This document shows, piece by piece, positions 38,558-46,188 of a stretch of DNA of 64,000 nucleotides. The notes under the pieces are model-generated. The model searched no databases, had not been told where the DNA came from, and saw nothing but the letters and a program-made list of their open reading frames with translations. The first letter of the stretch is position 1; each line of letters opens with the position of its first letter. Made by a program: the position numbers and the translations under genes. Source of the stretch: Micromonospora lupini str. Lupac 08 (GTDB taxonomy: Bacteria; Actinomycetota; Actinomycetes; Mycobacteriales; Micromonosporaceae); NCBI RefSeq assembly GCF_000297395.2, contig NZ_HF570108.1, forward strand, positions 4,148,054-4,212,053, given 5' to 3'.

Positions 38558-39415
38558 TCAGGCGGTGGCGCCGGCCAGCGCCTCGGCGCGCAGGTCCTCC
38601 TCGGAGAGCCCGCGCCGCCAGTAGCCGGCGAAGGTCACCCGGCGGCGGTCGATGCCACGCTCGCCGACCAGGTGGCGGCGCAGCGCCCGCACCGCGCCGG
38701 ACTCGCCGGCGATCCAGGCGTACGGCTTGCCGGCGGGCAGGCGGGCGGCGCGCAGGGCGCTGACCAGCAGGTCACTGCCGGGCGGGGTGCTGCCGCGCAC
38801 GATCCAGCGGATCTCCGCGGCGGCCTCGGTGGGCAGCTCGGTGATGTCCGCGGCGTCCGGGACCTCGATCCAGGCGCGGACCCGGGCGCCGGCGGGCAGC
38901 CAGGCCAGGATGCCGGCGGTGGCCGGCAGCGCGGTCTCGTCGGCGACAAGCACGACGAGGTCGGTGTCGTCCGGCGGGCGGAAGCAGACGCTGCGGTTGT
39001 CGTGCACCGCCGGGCCGAGCAGCAGCACCCGGTCGCCGAACCCCGCCAGGCTGGCCCAGCGCGAGGCGGGACCGGTGCCGCCGTGACCGACGAAGTCGAT
39101 GTCCACCTCGCCGGCCTCCGGACGGTGCTCCCGGATGGTGTACGAGCGCATGACCGCGCGGACCTCCGGCGGGAGTGCCCGCCAGGCGCCGAACCAGTCG
39201 TCGCCCCGCTCGACCGGGACGACCGGGGTGTCCTGCCCGGGGTGCGGCAGGAACAGCGAGACGCTCTGGTCCCGGCCGCCGCCGGCGAAGTCGACGAGCT
39301 CCGCGCCACCGAGGGTGACCCGGATCAGCGAGGCGCCGACCTGGCGGGCCCGTACGACGTGCGCGGCGAAGAAGCGGTACTGCAGGGCGACGGGTTCGAC
39401 GGTGCTCGTGCTCAT
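38558..39415 (-). CDS. Siderophore-interacting protein (FAD-binding ferric reductase, ViuB-like)
   Basis: 285 residues. Typical SIP/ViuB fold: 'YRFFAAHVVRARQVGASLIRVTLGG', FAD-binding 'AVMRSYTIREHRPEAGEVDIDFVGHGGTGPASRWA', NAD(P)H-binding 'LVVLVADETALPATAGILAWLPAGARVRAWIEVPD', and the C-terminal 'YWRRGLSEEDLRAEAL'. It reduces ferric siderophore in the cytosol so that iron is released. It is 5 bp from the binding-protein gene upstream, and both are under the iron box at 40504. Confidence 0.9.
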   Translation of the reverse strand: MSTSTVEPVALQYRFFAAHVVRARQVGASLIRVTLGGAELVDFAGGGRDQSVSLFLPHPGQDTPVVPVERGDDWFGAWRALPPEVRAVMRSYTIREHRPEAGEVDIDFVGHGGTGPASRWASLAGFGDRVLLLGPAVHDNRSVCFRPPDDTDLVVLVADETALPATAGILAWLPAGARVRAWIEVPDAADITELPTEAAAEIRWIVRGSTPPGSDLLVSALRAARLPAGKPYAWIAGESGAVRALRRHLVGERGIDRRRVTFAGYWRRGLSEEDLRAEALAGATA

Positions 39416-39419
39416 GGCG

Positions 39420-40454
39420 TCAGCTGACCTTCTTCGCGTTCCGGATGGCGGTCGCGAGGTTCTCCAGCAGCGGCGCGGAGCCGGCGTACGAGAAGCGAGG
39501 CACCGCGTCCCACGGGGTCACCTGGTTGGCCTTGACCGCCGGGAGTTGCTGCCAGGTCGGCTTGGCGGCGAGGTCCTTGGGCTGCAGGGCGGTGCTGCGG
39601 TTGTCCAGCAGGATCAGGTCGGCGGGGAACTTGCCGGTGTTCTCCCAGCTGAGCGCCTCGAAGTAGTCGCCGGCCTCGAGCTTGGTGGGCACCACGATGT
39701 CGACGCCCAGCTCGGCGAAGTACATGAGGTCGGTGCTGACCTTGGGGTTGGACACGTAGAACAGGTCGGGGCTGCCGGAGCAGGCCATCACCTTGATGCC
39801 GGGGTTGGCCTTGACGGCCTGCCGGACGGCGTCCGCTGCGGCGTCGAAGCGGGCCTTCGCGTCGGTGACCACCTTGGCGGAGAGGTCGGCGCCGAGCGAT
39901 TCGGCAAGCGCCGCGTACCGCTCGATGGGCTTGGTCATCGGCACCCGGGCCGTGGTGATCGCCACGCTGGGCGCGAGCGGCAGGATCTTGTCCTTGCTCT
40001 CGTCCGGCACGTACCAGAGGGCGTCGGGGTCGTACATGTGGGTGACCAGCAGCTCGGGGCGCAGGGCCGCGTACTTCTCCAGGCTGAACTCGCCCCACAC
40101 ATTGCCGAGGATCTCGACGGTCTCGACGTTCAGGGCGCCGGCCTGCGGGTCGGCCGTGCCGTCGGCGCGCTTGGTCTCGCCGAACACGCCGACGAGCTGC
40201 TTGTCGAGACCGAAATCGACCAGTGCTGCCGCCACTCCGGTGAAGGCCACCACGCGCGCCGGACGACTCGCCGCCTCGATCTTCTTGTTGCGGTCGTCGG
40301 TGAACGACCAGGGGCCACCGGCATTACCACTGCCAGCGGGCTTGGCCGCATCGTCCTTGCCGCAGCCGGCGAGGAGCGCGGCCAGCGTGGCGGCGCCGCC
40401 GGCGGCCAGCAGGCCACGACGAGAGAGGCGACGGGCGGACAGTGCATCGGGCAT
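39420..40454 (-). CDS. Ferric-siderophore ABC transporter binding lipoprotein (FecB/FepB-like)
   Basis: 344 residues. Twin-arginine plus lipobox signal ('RRLSRRGLLAAGGAATLAALLAGC'). The mature part is a FecB/TroA-type helical-backbone binding protein: 'RVVAFTGVAAALVDFGLDKQLVGVFGETKRADG', 'LVTHMYDPDALWYVPDESKDK', 'ELGVDIVVPTKLEAGDYFEALSWENTGKFPADLILLDNRS'. It captures ferrioxamine or related ferric hydroxamates at the membrane surface and hands them to the permeases encoded divergently at 40596 and 41630. First gene behind the iron box on this strand. Confidence 0.9.
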   Translation of the reverse strand: MPDALSARRLSRRGLLAAGGAATLAALLAGCGKDDAAKPAGSGNAGGPWSFTDDRNKKIEAASRPARVVAFTGVAAALVDFGLDKQLVGVFGETKRADGTADPQAGALNVETVEILGNVWGEFSLEKYAALRPELLVTHMYDPDALWYVPDESKDKILPLAPSVAITTARVPMTKPIERYAALAESLGADLSAKVVTDAKARFDAAADAVRQAVKANPGIKVMACSGSPDLFYVSNPKVSTDLMYFAELGVDIVVPTKLEAGDYFEALSWENTGKFPADLILLDNRSTALQPKDLAAKPTWQQLPAVKANQVTPWDAVPRFSYAGSAPLLENLATAIRNAKKVS

Positions 40455-40503
40455 GGTGTCGTCTTTCGATCAAGGGAAGGTCGGGGCGACCGGGACAGCG
40501 GGG

Positions 40504-40522
40504 TTAGGTTAGCCTAACCTCG
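40504..40522. promoter_or_regulatory. Iron box (IdeR/DmdR operator)
   Basis: TTAGGTTAGCCTAACCTCG matches 16 of 19 bases of the DtxR/IdeR/DmdR consensus TTAGGTTAGGCTAACCTAA, with perfect 7-1-7 dyad symmetry in its core AGGTTAG-C-CTAACCT. It lies between the divergent binding-protein and permease genes, so iron-loaded repressor could shut both arms. Confidence 0.88.
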
Positions 40523-40595
40523 GTAGTTGTCAACAGCGGTTCGCCGTGTCGCCACACCCCCGGAGCCCACACTGGACGCCACACCCACCGTCGCC

Positions 40596-41633
40596 ATGTC
40601 AGCACCGAACGTGCCGGACGTGTCGACGGCCCCTCCCCCGAAGCGACGCCGGGCGGCCCGCGCCGTCGGCCTGCTCGGCGCCGTGGTGCTGCTCGTCGTG
40701 ATCCTGGTGCTCAGCATCGCGGTCGGCGCGAAGTCGTTGCCGCTCGCCGACGTCTGGTCCGGGTTGCTGCACCGCGACGCGACCGAGTACGCGGTGGTGC
40801 ACCGCATGCGTCTCCCCCGCACCCTGCTCGGACTGCTCGCCGGCACGGCGCTCGGCGTGGCCGGCGCCGTGATGCAGGCCCTCACCCGCAACCCCCTCGC
40901 CGATCCCGGGCTGCTCGGCATCAACGCCGGCGCGTCCGCAGCCGTGGCCGTCGCCGCCACCTTCCTGGGCGTCACCGCCATCGGCGGGTACGTCTGGTTC
41001 GCGCTGCTCGGCGCCGCGCTCGTCACCGCGCTCGTGTACGCCGTGGGCGGCGGGCGCGGCGCGACCCCCGCCCGCCTCGCACTGGCCGGGGCGGCCCTCA
41101 ACGCCACCCTCTACTCGTTCGTGAGCGCGATCATGCTGCTGGACACCGCCTCGCTGGACCGGCTGCGGTTCTGGACGGTCGGCTCGCTGGCCAGCGCGGA
41201 CTCCGCGACCGTGACCCGGGTGGCGCCGTTCATCCTGGTCGGCCTGCTGGTCGCCCTCGGTGCCGCCCGTCCGCTGAACGCCCTCGCGCTCGGCGACGAC
41301 GCGGCCCGCGCCCTGGGCGCCCGACCGGCAGTGATCCGGGCCGCCGTGATCGTCGCGGTCACCCTGCTCTGCGGCGCGGCGACCGCCGCCTGCGGCCCGA
41401 TCGTCTTCGTCGGCCTGCTGGTGCCGCACCTGGTGCGCGCGATCACCGGGCCCGACCTGCGCTGGCTGCTGCCGTACTGCGCGGTGCTCGCGCCGGTGCT
41501 GCTGCTCGGCGCCGACGTGCTGGGGCGGGTGCTCGGCCGGCCCGGTGAACTCCAGGTCGGCATGGTCACCGCCGTGCTGGGCGGCCCGCTCTTCCTCTGG
41601 CTGGTCACCCGCTCACGGGTGGCACACCCGTGA
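40596..41633 (+). CDS. Ferric-siderophore ABC transporter permease 1 (FecCD family)
   Basis: 345 residues from ATG 40596. An in-frame TTG at 40527 lies only 5 bp from the iron box and is a less likely start. About nine or ten hydrophobic helices with FecCD signatures: 'YAVVHRMRLPRTLLGLLAGTALGVAGAVMQALTRNPLADPGLLGINAGASAAVAVAATFLG', 'FWTVGSLASAD', 'AARALGARPAVIRAA' and 'CGPIVFVGLLVPHLVRAITGPDLRWLLPYCAVLAPVLLLGADVLGR'. Forms the channel together with the next gene, which overlaps it by GTGA. Confidence 0.9.
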   Translation: MSAPNVPDVSTAPPPKRRRAARAVGLLGAVVLLVVILVLSIAVGAKSLPLADVWSGLLHRDATEYAVVHRMRLPRTLLGLLAGTALGVAGAVMQALTRNPLADPGLLGINAGASAAVAVAATFLGVTAIGGYVWFALLGAALVTALVYAVGGGRGATPARLALAGAALNATLYSFVSAIMLLDTASLDRLRFWTVGSLASADSATVTRVAPFILVGLLVALGAARPLNALALGDDAARALGARPAVIRAAVIVAVTLLCGAATAACGPIVFVGLLVPHLVRAITGPDLRWLLPYCAVLAPVLLLGADVLGRVLGRPGELQVGMVTAVLGGPLFLWLVTRSRVAHP

Positions 41634-42688
41634 GCGCGCGCACCAACGGGCTCAGCACGATGACAGTTCTCCGTACCCCCGGGGGGTTGTCGGTGCGGTT
41701 CCGCCCCCGCGCCCTGGCCGTCGGCCTCGGCGCGGCGGTGCTCGCCGCCGGGCTCGGCCTTGTCGCGTTGGGCAGCGGCGACTACCCGATGGGCCCGACC
41801 GACGTGCTGCGCGCCCTGACCGGCGGCGGCAGCGTGGCCGAGCAGTTCATCGTGACCGAGCTGCGCCTGCCCCGGCTGGTCACCGCCCTGCTGGTCGGCG
41901 CGGCGCTGGCGCTGGGCGGCGCGGTGTTCCAGTCCCTGGTCCGCAACCCGCTGGGCAGCCCGGACATTCTCGGCTTCACCCAGGGCGCGTCGACCGGCGC
42001 GCTCGTGGTGGTCGTCCTGGGCGGCGGCAGCCTGGCCCTGGCCGGCGCCGCGGTCGTCGGCGGGCTCGCCACCGGCCTGCTGATCTACGCGCTCGCGTGG
42101 CGGCGGGGCGTGCACGGCTACCGACTCGTCCTGGTCGGCATCGGCGTCGCCGCGATCCTCACCGGCGTCAACGGCTACCTGCTGACCCGGGCGCCGCTGA
42201 TGGACGCCGCCCGCGCGGTGCTCTGGCTCACCGGCAGCCTGGACGGGCGGGGCTGGGCCAACGCCGGGCCGCTGCTCGCCGTCACCGCCGTGCTCGCGCC
42301 GCTGGTGCTCGTCGGCTGCGCCCCGGCGCTGCGGATGATGGAGCTGGGCGACGACACCGCAAGCGCGCTCGGCGTGCCGCTACGCCGGCTGCGCCTGGTG
42401 CTGCTCGCCTCGGCGGTGCTGCTGGTCTCGTTCGCGGCGGCGGCCGCCGGCCCGGTGTCGTTCGTGGCGCTCGTCGCGCCGCACGTCGCCAAGCGGCTGA
42501 CCCGGGCCCCCGGCCCGAACCTGCTGCCGTCGATGGCCCTCGGCGCGGCGCTGCTGGTCGGCGCCGACCTGCTGGCCCAGCGCGCGTTTCCCGGGCACCA
42601 GCTCCCGGTCGGCGTGGTGACCGGAGTGCTCGGCGGCGGCTACCTGGTCTGGCTGCTGGCCGTCGAACGCCGGGCGGGTCGGCTGTGA
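41630..42688 (+). CDS. Ferric-siderophore ABC transporter permease 2 (FecCD family)
   Basis: 352 residues from GTG 41630 overlapping the first permease's stop. Multi-helix FecCD protein: 'LRLPRLVTALLVGAALALGGAVFQSLVRNPLGSPDILGFTQGASTGAL', 'VLWLTGSLDGRGWANAG', 'ALGVPLRRLRLVLL', 'GPVSFVALVAPHVAKRLTRAPGPNLLPSMALGAALLVGADLLAQRAF'. 'LGFTQGAS' and the long cytoplasmic loop before it are typical of FepG/FecD-type subunits. The heterodimer with the preceding protein imports ferrisiderophore. Confidence 0.92.
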   Translation: MSARTNGLSTMTVLRTPGGLSVRFRPRALAVGLGAAVLAAGLGLVALGSGDYPMGPTDVLRALTGGGSVAEQFIVTELRLPRLVTALLVGAALALGGAVFQSLVRNPLGSPDILGFTQGASTGALVVVVLGGGSLALAGAAVVGGLATGLLIYALAWRRGVHGYRLVLVGIGVAAILTGVNGYLLTRAPLMDAARAVLWLTGSLDGRGWANAGPLLAVTAVLAPLVLVGCAPALRMMELGDDTASALGVPLRRLRLVLLASAVLLVSFAAAAAGPVSFVALVAPHVAKRLTRAPGPNLLPSMALGAALLVGADLLAQRAFPGHQLPVGVVTGVLGGGYLVWLLAVERRAGRL

Positions 42689-42717
42689 ACACCCGCGAGA
42701 CGATTCAAGGAGCATCA

Positions 42718-43521
42718 ATGACATCCCGCCTCGGCGGCACCGCGCTGACCCTCGCCTACGACCGGCGCACCATCTCCGAGGACCTGACGGTGGCGGTGCC
42801 CGACCGGTCGTTCACGGTGATCATCGGGCCGAACGCGTGCGGCAAGTCGACGCTGCTGCGCGCGCTGTCCCGGATGCTGCGCCCCAGCGCCGGCGCGGTG
42901 CTGCTCGACGGTCGGGACATCCACGACCTGCCCGCCCGCACGGTGGCCCGCACCCTCGGCCTGCTGCCGCAGTCGTCGATCGCCCCGGACGGGATCGGCG
43001 TCGCCGAGCTGGTCGCCCGGGGCCGCTACCCGCACCAGGGTCTGCTGCGGCAGTGGTCGCGCGAGGACGAGAGGATCGTCGACGAGTCGATGGCCGCCAC
43101 CGGGGTCGCCGACCTCGCCGACCGGCCGGTGGACGAGTTGTCCGGCGGCCAGCGGCAGCGCGTCTGGATCGCCATGGCGCTGGCCCAGCAGACCCCGCTG
43201 CTGCTGCTCGACGAGCCGACGACGTACCTCGACATCGCCCACCAGATCGAGATCCTCGACCTGTGCGCACGGCTGCACGAGGAGCAGGGGCGCACGCTCG
43301 TCGCGGTGCTGCACGACCTCAACCACGCCGCCCGGTACGCCACCCACCTCATCGCGATGCGCGACGGGCGGGTGGTGGCCGCCGGCGACCCCCGCGAGGT
43401 GGTCACCGCCGACCTGGTCGCCGAGGTGTTCGGGCTGCCCTGCCGGGTGATCGACGACCCGGAGACCGGCACCCCGCTCGTCGTCCCGGCCGCCCGCCGT
43501 CGCGCGCCCGAGCCGTCATGA
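42718..43521 (+). CDS. Ferric-siderophore ABC transporter ATPase (FecE/FepC-like)
   Basis: 267 residues; AAGGAG five bases before ATG 42718. Walker A 'GPNACGKSTLLRALSRML', Q-loop 'GLLPQSSIAPDGIGVAELVARGRYPHQGL', signature 'LSGGQRQRVWIAMALAQ', Walker B 'LLLLDEPTTYLDIAHQ', H-loop 'VLHDLNHAARYATHLIAM'. 'ARGRYPHQ' and 'DEPTTYLDIAHQ' are diagnostic of the iron-siderophore subfamily. Drives import through the two preceding permeases; its stop overlaps the acylase start (ATGA). Confidence 0.93.
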   Translation: MTSRLGGTALTLAYDRRTISEDLTVAVPDRSFTVIIGPNACGKSTLLRALSRMLRPSAGAVLLDGRDIHDLPARTVARTLGLLPQSSIAPDGIGVAELVARGRYPHQGLLRQWSREDERIVDESMAATGVADLADRPVDELSGGQRQRVWIAMALAQQTPLLLLDEPTTYLDIAHQIEILDLCARLHEEQGRTLVAVLHDLNHAARYATHLIAMRDGRVVAAGDPREVVTADLVAEVFGLPCRVIDDPETGTPLVVPAARRRAPEPS

Positions 43522-45572
43522 GGCCGGGGGTCTACCGGGACCCGTGGGGCGTCCCGCACGTACGCGCCGCCGACCCGCTCGCCCTCGCGGCGGCGCAGGG
43601 CCGGGTGACCGCGTACGACCGGGCGTGGCAGATCGAGGTGGAACGGCACCGGTCGGCGGGCACCAGCGCGGCAGTCCTCGGTGTCGACGCGCTCGCCTGG
43701 GACCGCTTCGCACGCCAGGTCCGGCTCGACGACACCGCCCGCCGTTGCCACGCCAACCTCGACGAGGCGACAGCCGAGTGGGTGGGCGCGTACGTCGACG
43801 GGGTGAACGCCGGCCTCGCCGCCGGGGCGGCCCGGTCACCGGAGTTCGCCGCCACCGGGCTGGCCCCGGGCCGGTGGGAGCCGTGGACTCCCCTCGCGGT
43901 GTGGCTGGGGCACCACATCCTGTTCGCGGGGTTTCCCGGCAAGCTGTGGCGCGAGCACGTCGCGCAGCGCCTCGGCCCGGCGGCGGTCGAGGCGTTCGCC
44001 ACCGACGGGCCGGCCGTGGCCGGCAGCAACGGGTGGCTGCTGGCCGCCGAGCGGACCGGCACGGGCGGTGCGCTGCTCGCCGGCGACCCGCACCGGTTTC
44101 TCGAGGATCCGGGCGTCTACCAGCAGATCCGGCTGGCCTGCCCGGAGTACGACGTGGTCGGACTGGCCGTGCCCGGCGTGCCGGGCATCGCCCACTTCGG
44201 CCACACCGGCGCGGTGGCGTGGGCGATCACCAACGCGATGGCCGACTACCAGGACGTCTACGCCGAGCGGTTACGCCGGCACGGCACGCGGGTGCAGGCG
44301 CTCGGCCCGGACGGCTGGCGGGAGGCGCACGTCCACGTCGAGACGATCGAGGTGGCCGGCGCGGACCCGGTCCCTGTGGAGGTGGTGGAGACCGACCGGG
44401 GGCCGGTGATCGCCGGTGGACCGGACGACGAGACGGCGGTGAGCCTGCGCTACCCGCCCCGGGTCCGCGGCGAGTTGGGCTTCGCGGCGTTACCGGAACT
44501 GCTGCGCGCCCGTAGGGTGTCCGATGTGGACGAGGCGTTGCGGCACTGGGTGGAGCCGGTGAACGTCGTGCAGGCGGCGGACACCGCCGGCGGGCTGCTG
44601 AACCGGGTCGCCGGGGCGGTGCCGAAGCGGCACCCCGACAACGGCCGACGGGTGGTCCCCGCCTGGGAGGCCGCGTACGCCTGGCGCGGTTGGCACGCGC
44701 CGCTGCCCCGCGCCCAGGTGACCGGCCGGGCGGTGATGGCGAACGAGCGGGGGCTGGCGGCGCCGCTCGGCGTCGAGTTCGCCCCACCGCACCGGGCGCG
44801 GCGGATCGCCGAGCTGCTCGACGCCGGCCGGGGCTGGACGGCCGAGGCGATGGCGGTCGTGCACACCGACACGCACCTCGGCTCGGCCGGGGCGCTGGTG
44901 GCGGTGCTGGGCGGGCTGACCGGGCTCGGCCCGGCCGCCGCCGCGCTGCGTGACCGGCTGCTGCGCTGGGACCGGCGGATGACCGCCGACAGCGCCGACG
45001 CGGCGGACTTCGCCCTCCTGCGGGCCGCCGTCGTGCGCCGGATCGCCGCCCACCCGGCCCTCGCCGCACTGGCCGAGCCGCCCGCGTACCCCGAGGTGTT
45101 CGCGCCCTGGTTGGCGCTGACGCCGCGGGTCGGCTACGCGCTGGAGCACCTGCTCGGCGGCACGTCGCTGCCCGGCCTCGACGCGGCGGCGGCGGTCCGC
45201 GCGGCGGCCGAGGAGGTCGCGGACGCGGCGGACGGCCCGGTGCGCTGGGGTGACCTGCACCGGCTGGCGCCGTGGCAAGCGCTGCCCGACCCGGACGCCG
45301 CACCCGGTCCCCGCCTCGACGGCGACCACGACTGCGTGCTGGCCACCTCAAGCGTGCCCGGCGTCACCCACGCGTGCTTCCGGGGGCCGGCCGCGCGGTT
45401 CGTCTGGGACCTGGCCCGACGCCAGGACAGCCGCTGGGTGGTCCCGCTGGGCGCCTGCGGGGTGCCCGGCGACCCGCACCACGACGACCAGCAGGCCGCG
45501 TGGCTGGCCGGCGAACTGCTGCCGGTGACCACCGACTGGGACCGCCTCACCGAGGAGTCGGATGAGCACTGA
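43518..45572 (+). CDS. Penicillin-acylase-family Ntn hydrolase lacking a signal peptide
   Basis: 684 residues from ATG 43518, coupled to the ATPase stop. The N-terminus 'VYRDPWGVPHVRAADPLALAAAQGRVTAYDRAWQIEVERHRSAG' is the canonical start of the penicillin amidase fold but without a secretion signal, so it should stay in the cytosol. The autocatalytic Gly-Ser site is 'VAGSNGWLLAAERT' (Ser170 becomes the N-terminal nucleophile), followed by 'LLAGDPHRFLEDPGVYQQIRLACPEYDVVGLAVPGVPGIAHFGHTGAVAWAITNAMADYQDVY' including the conserved Asn. The family hydrolyses amide-linked acyl groups (PvdQ does so in pyoverdine maturation). Here it probably removes or exchanges an acyl group of a hydroxamate siderophore. 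Confidence 0.87.
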   Translation: MRPGVYRDPWGVPHVRAADPLALAAAQGRVTAYDRAWQIEVERHRSAGTSAAVLGVDALAWDRFARQVRLDDTARRCHANLDEATAEWVGAYVDGVNAGLAAGAARSPEFAATGLAPGRWEPWTPLAVWLGHHILFAGFPGKLWREHVAQRLGPAAVEAFATDGPAVAGSNGWLLAAERTGTGGALLAGDPHRFLEDPGVYQQIRLACPEYDVVGLAVPGVPGIAHFGHTGAVAWAITNAMADYQDVYAERLRRHGTRVQALGPDGWREAHVHVETIEVAGADPVPVEVVETDRGPVIAGGPDDETAVSLRYPPRVRGELGFAALPELLRARRVSDVDEALRHWVEPVNVVQAADTAGGLLNRVAGAVPKRHPDNGRRVVPAWEAAYAWRGWHAPLPRAQVTGRAVMANERGLAAPLGVEFAPPHRARRIAELLDAGRGWTAEAMAVVHTDTHLGSAGALVAVLGGLTGLGPAAAALRDRLLRWDRRMTADSADAADFALLRAAVVRRIAAHPALAALAEPPAYPEVFAPWLALTPRVGYALEHLLGGTSLPGLDAAAAVRAAAEEVADAADGPVRWGDLHRLAPWQALPDPDAAPGPRLDGDHDCVLATSSVPGVTHACFRGPAARFVWDLARRQDSRWVVPLGACGVPGDPHHDDQQAAWLAGELLPVTTDWDRLTEESDEH

Positions 45573-46119
45573 CGAACCGCACCACCGGCGCGACGTGACC
45601 GGTTTCGGGGTGGTCACCGTCCGCCCGGTGCGCCCGGACGAGGACGCCGACCTGTTGCACGGCTGGGTCACTGCCGAACGCGCCCGGTTCTGGGGGATGC
45701 GCGAGGCCAGCCGCGAGCGCGTACGCGAGATCTACGCGTACCTGGACTCGCTTGCCACCCACCACGCGTACCTGGCACACCGCGACGGCGTGCCGGTGGC
45801 GCTTGTGCAGACGTACGAGCCCGGGGCCGATCCGGTCGGCGGGTGCTACGAGGTGCTCCCCGGCGACGTGGGCGTCCACCTGCTCGTCGGACCGCCGGTG
45901 ACCGCCGAGCGGGGTTTCACCGGCGCGTTGTTCGGCGCGATCCTGGAGTTCGTCTTCGCCGACCCGGGCCGGCTGCGGATCGTCATGGAACCGGACGTCC
46001 GCAACGACCGGATGCTCCGCCGGCTGCGGCGCAGCGGGTTCCGGGCCGGCCCGGTGATCGACCTGCCGGAGAAGCGCGCGCTGCTGCACTTCCTCGACCG
46101 GCCGGCGGCTGCCGGCTGA
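45562..46119 (+). CDS. Second DesC/IucB-like siderophore acyltransferase
   Basis: 185 residues; the ATG lies inside the acylase gene's end (11-bp overlap). GNAT fold with the same blocks as DesC: 'VTVRPVRPDEDADLLHGWVTAERARFWGMREASRERVREIYAYLDSLATHHAYLAHRDGVPVALVQTYEP', 'YEVLPGDVGVHLLVGP', 'RLRIVMEPDVRNDRMLRRLRRSGFRAGPVIDLPEKRALLHFL'. A paralogue of the desC gene at 34960, not an identical copy. Sitting with an acylase in the import arm, it may add a different acyl group to hydroxylamine ends (for example a longer acyl or aryl chain). Confidence 0.85.
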   Translation: MSTDEPHHRRDVTGFGVVTVRPVRPDEDADLLHGWVTAERARFWGMREASRERVREIYAYLDSLATHHAYLAHRDGVPVALVQTYEPGADPVGGCYEVLPGDVGVHLLVGPPVTAERGFTGALFGAILEFVFADPGRLRIVMEPDVRNDRMLRRLRRSGFRAGPVIDLPEKRALLHFLDRPAAAG

Positions 46120-46132
46120 CGCCGCTACGGCA

Positions 46133-46177
46133 CCGGCCGCCGGCCGGGGTGCGTGGGGCACCCGGGCCGGCGGCCGG
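46133..46177. terminator. Strong bidirectional terminator
   Basis: CCGGCCGCCGGCC / GGCCGGCGGCCGG (13 bp), one G-G mismatch, then GGGTGC / GCACCC with a 5-nt loop. Lies in the 69-bp gap between the converging acyltransferase and subtilase genes. Confidence 0.8.
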
Positions 46178-46188
46178 CCGTCAGCGCG

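Noticed and set aside
40527..40595. TTG at 40527 as start of the first siderophore permease
   Set aside because: It lies 5 bp from the iron box with no ribosome site and would add a region without family similarity; ATG 40596 is preferred, though not proven.
34960..46119. desC and the acyltransferase at 45562 as a recent duplication
   Set aside because: The proteins share family blocks but differ widely in sequence, so they are old paralogues, not a recent copy or assembly error.
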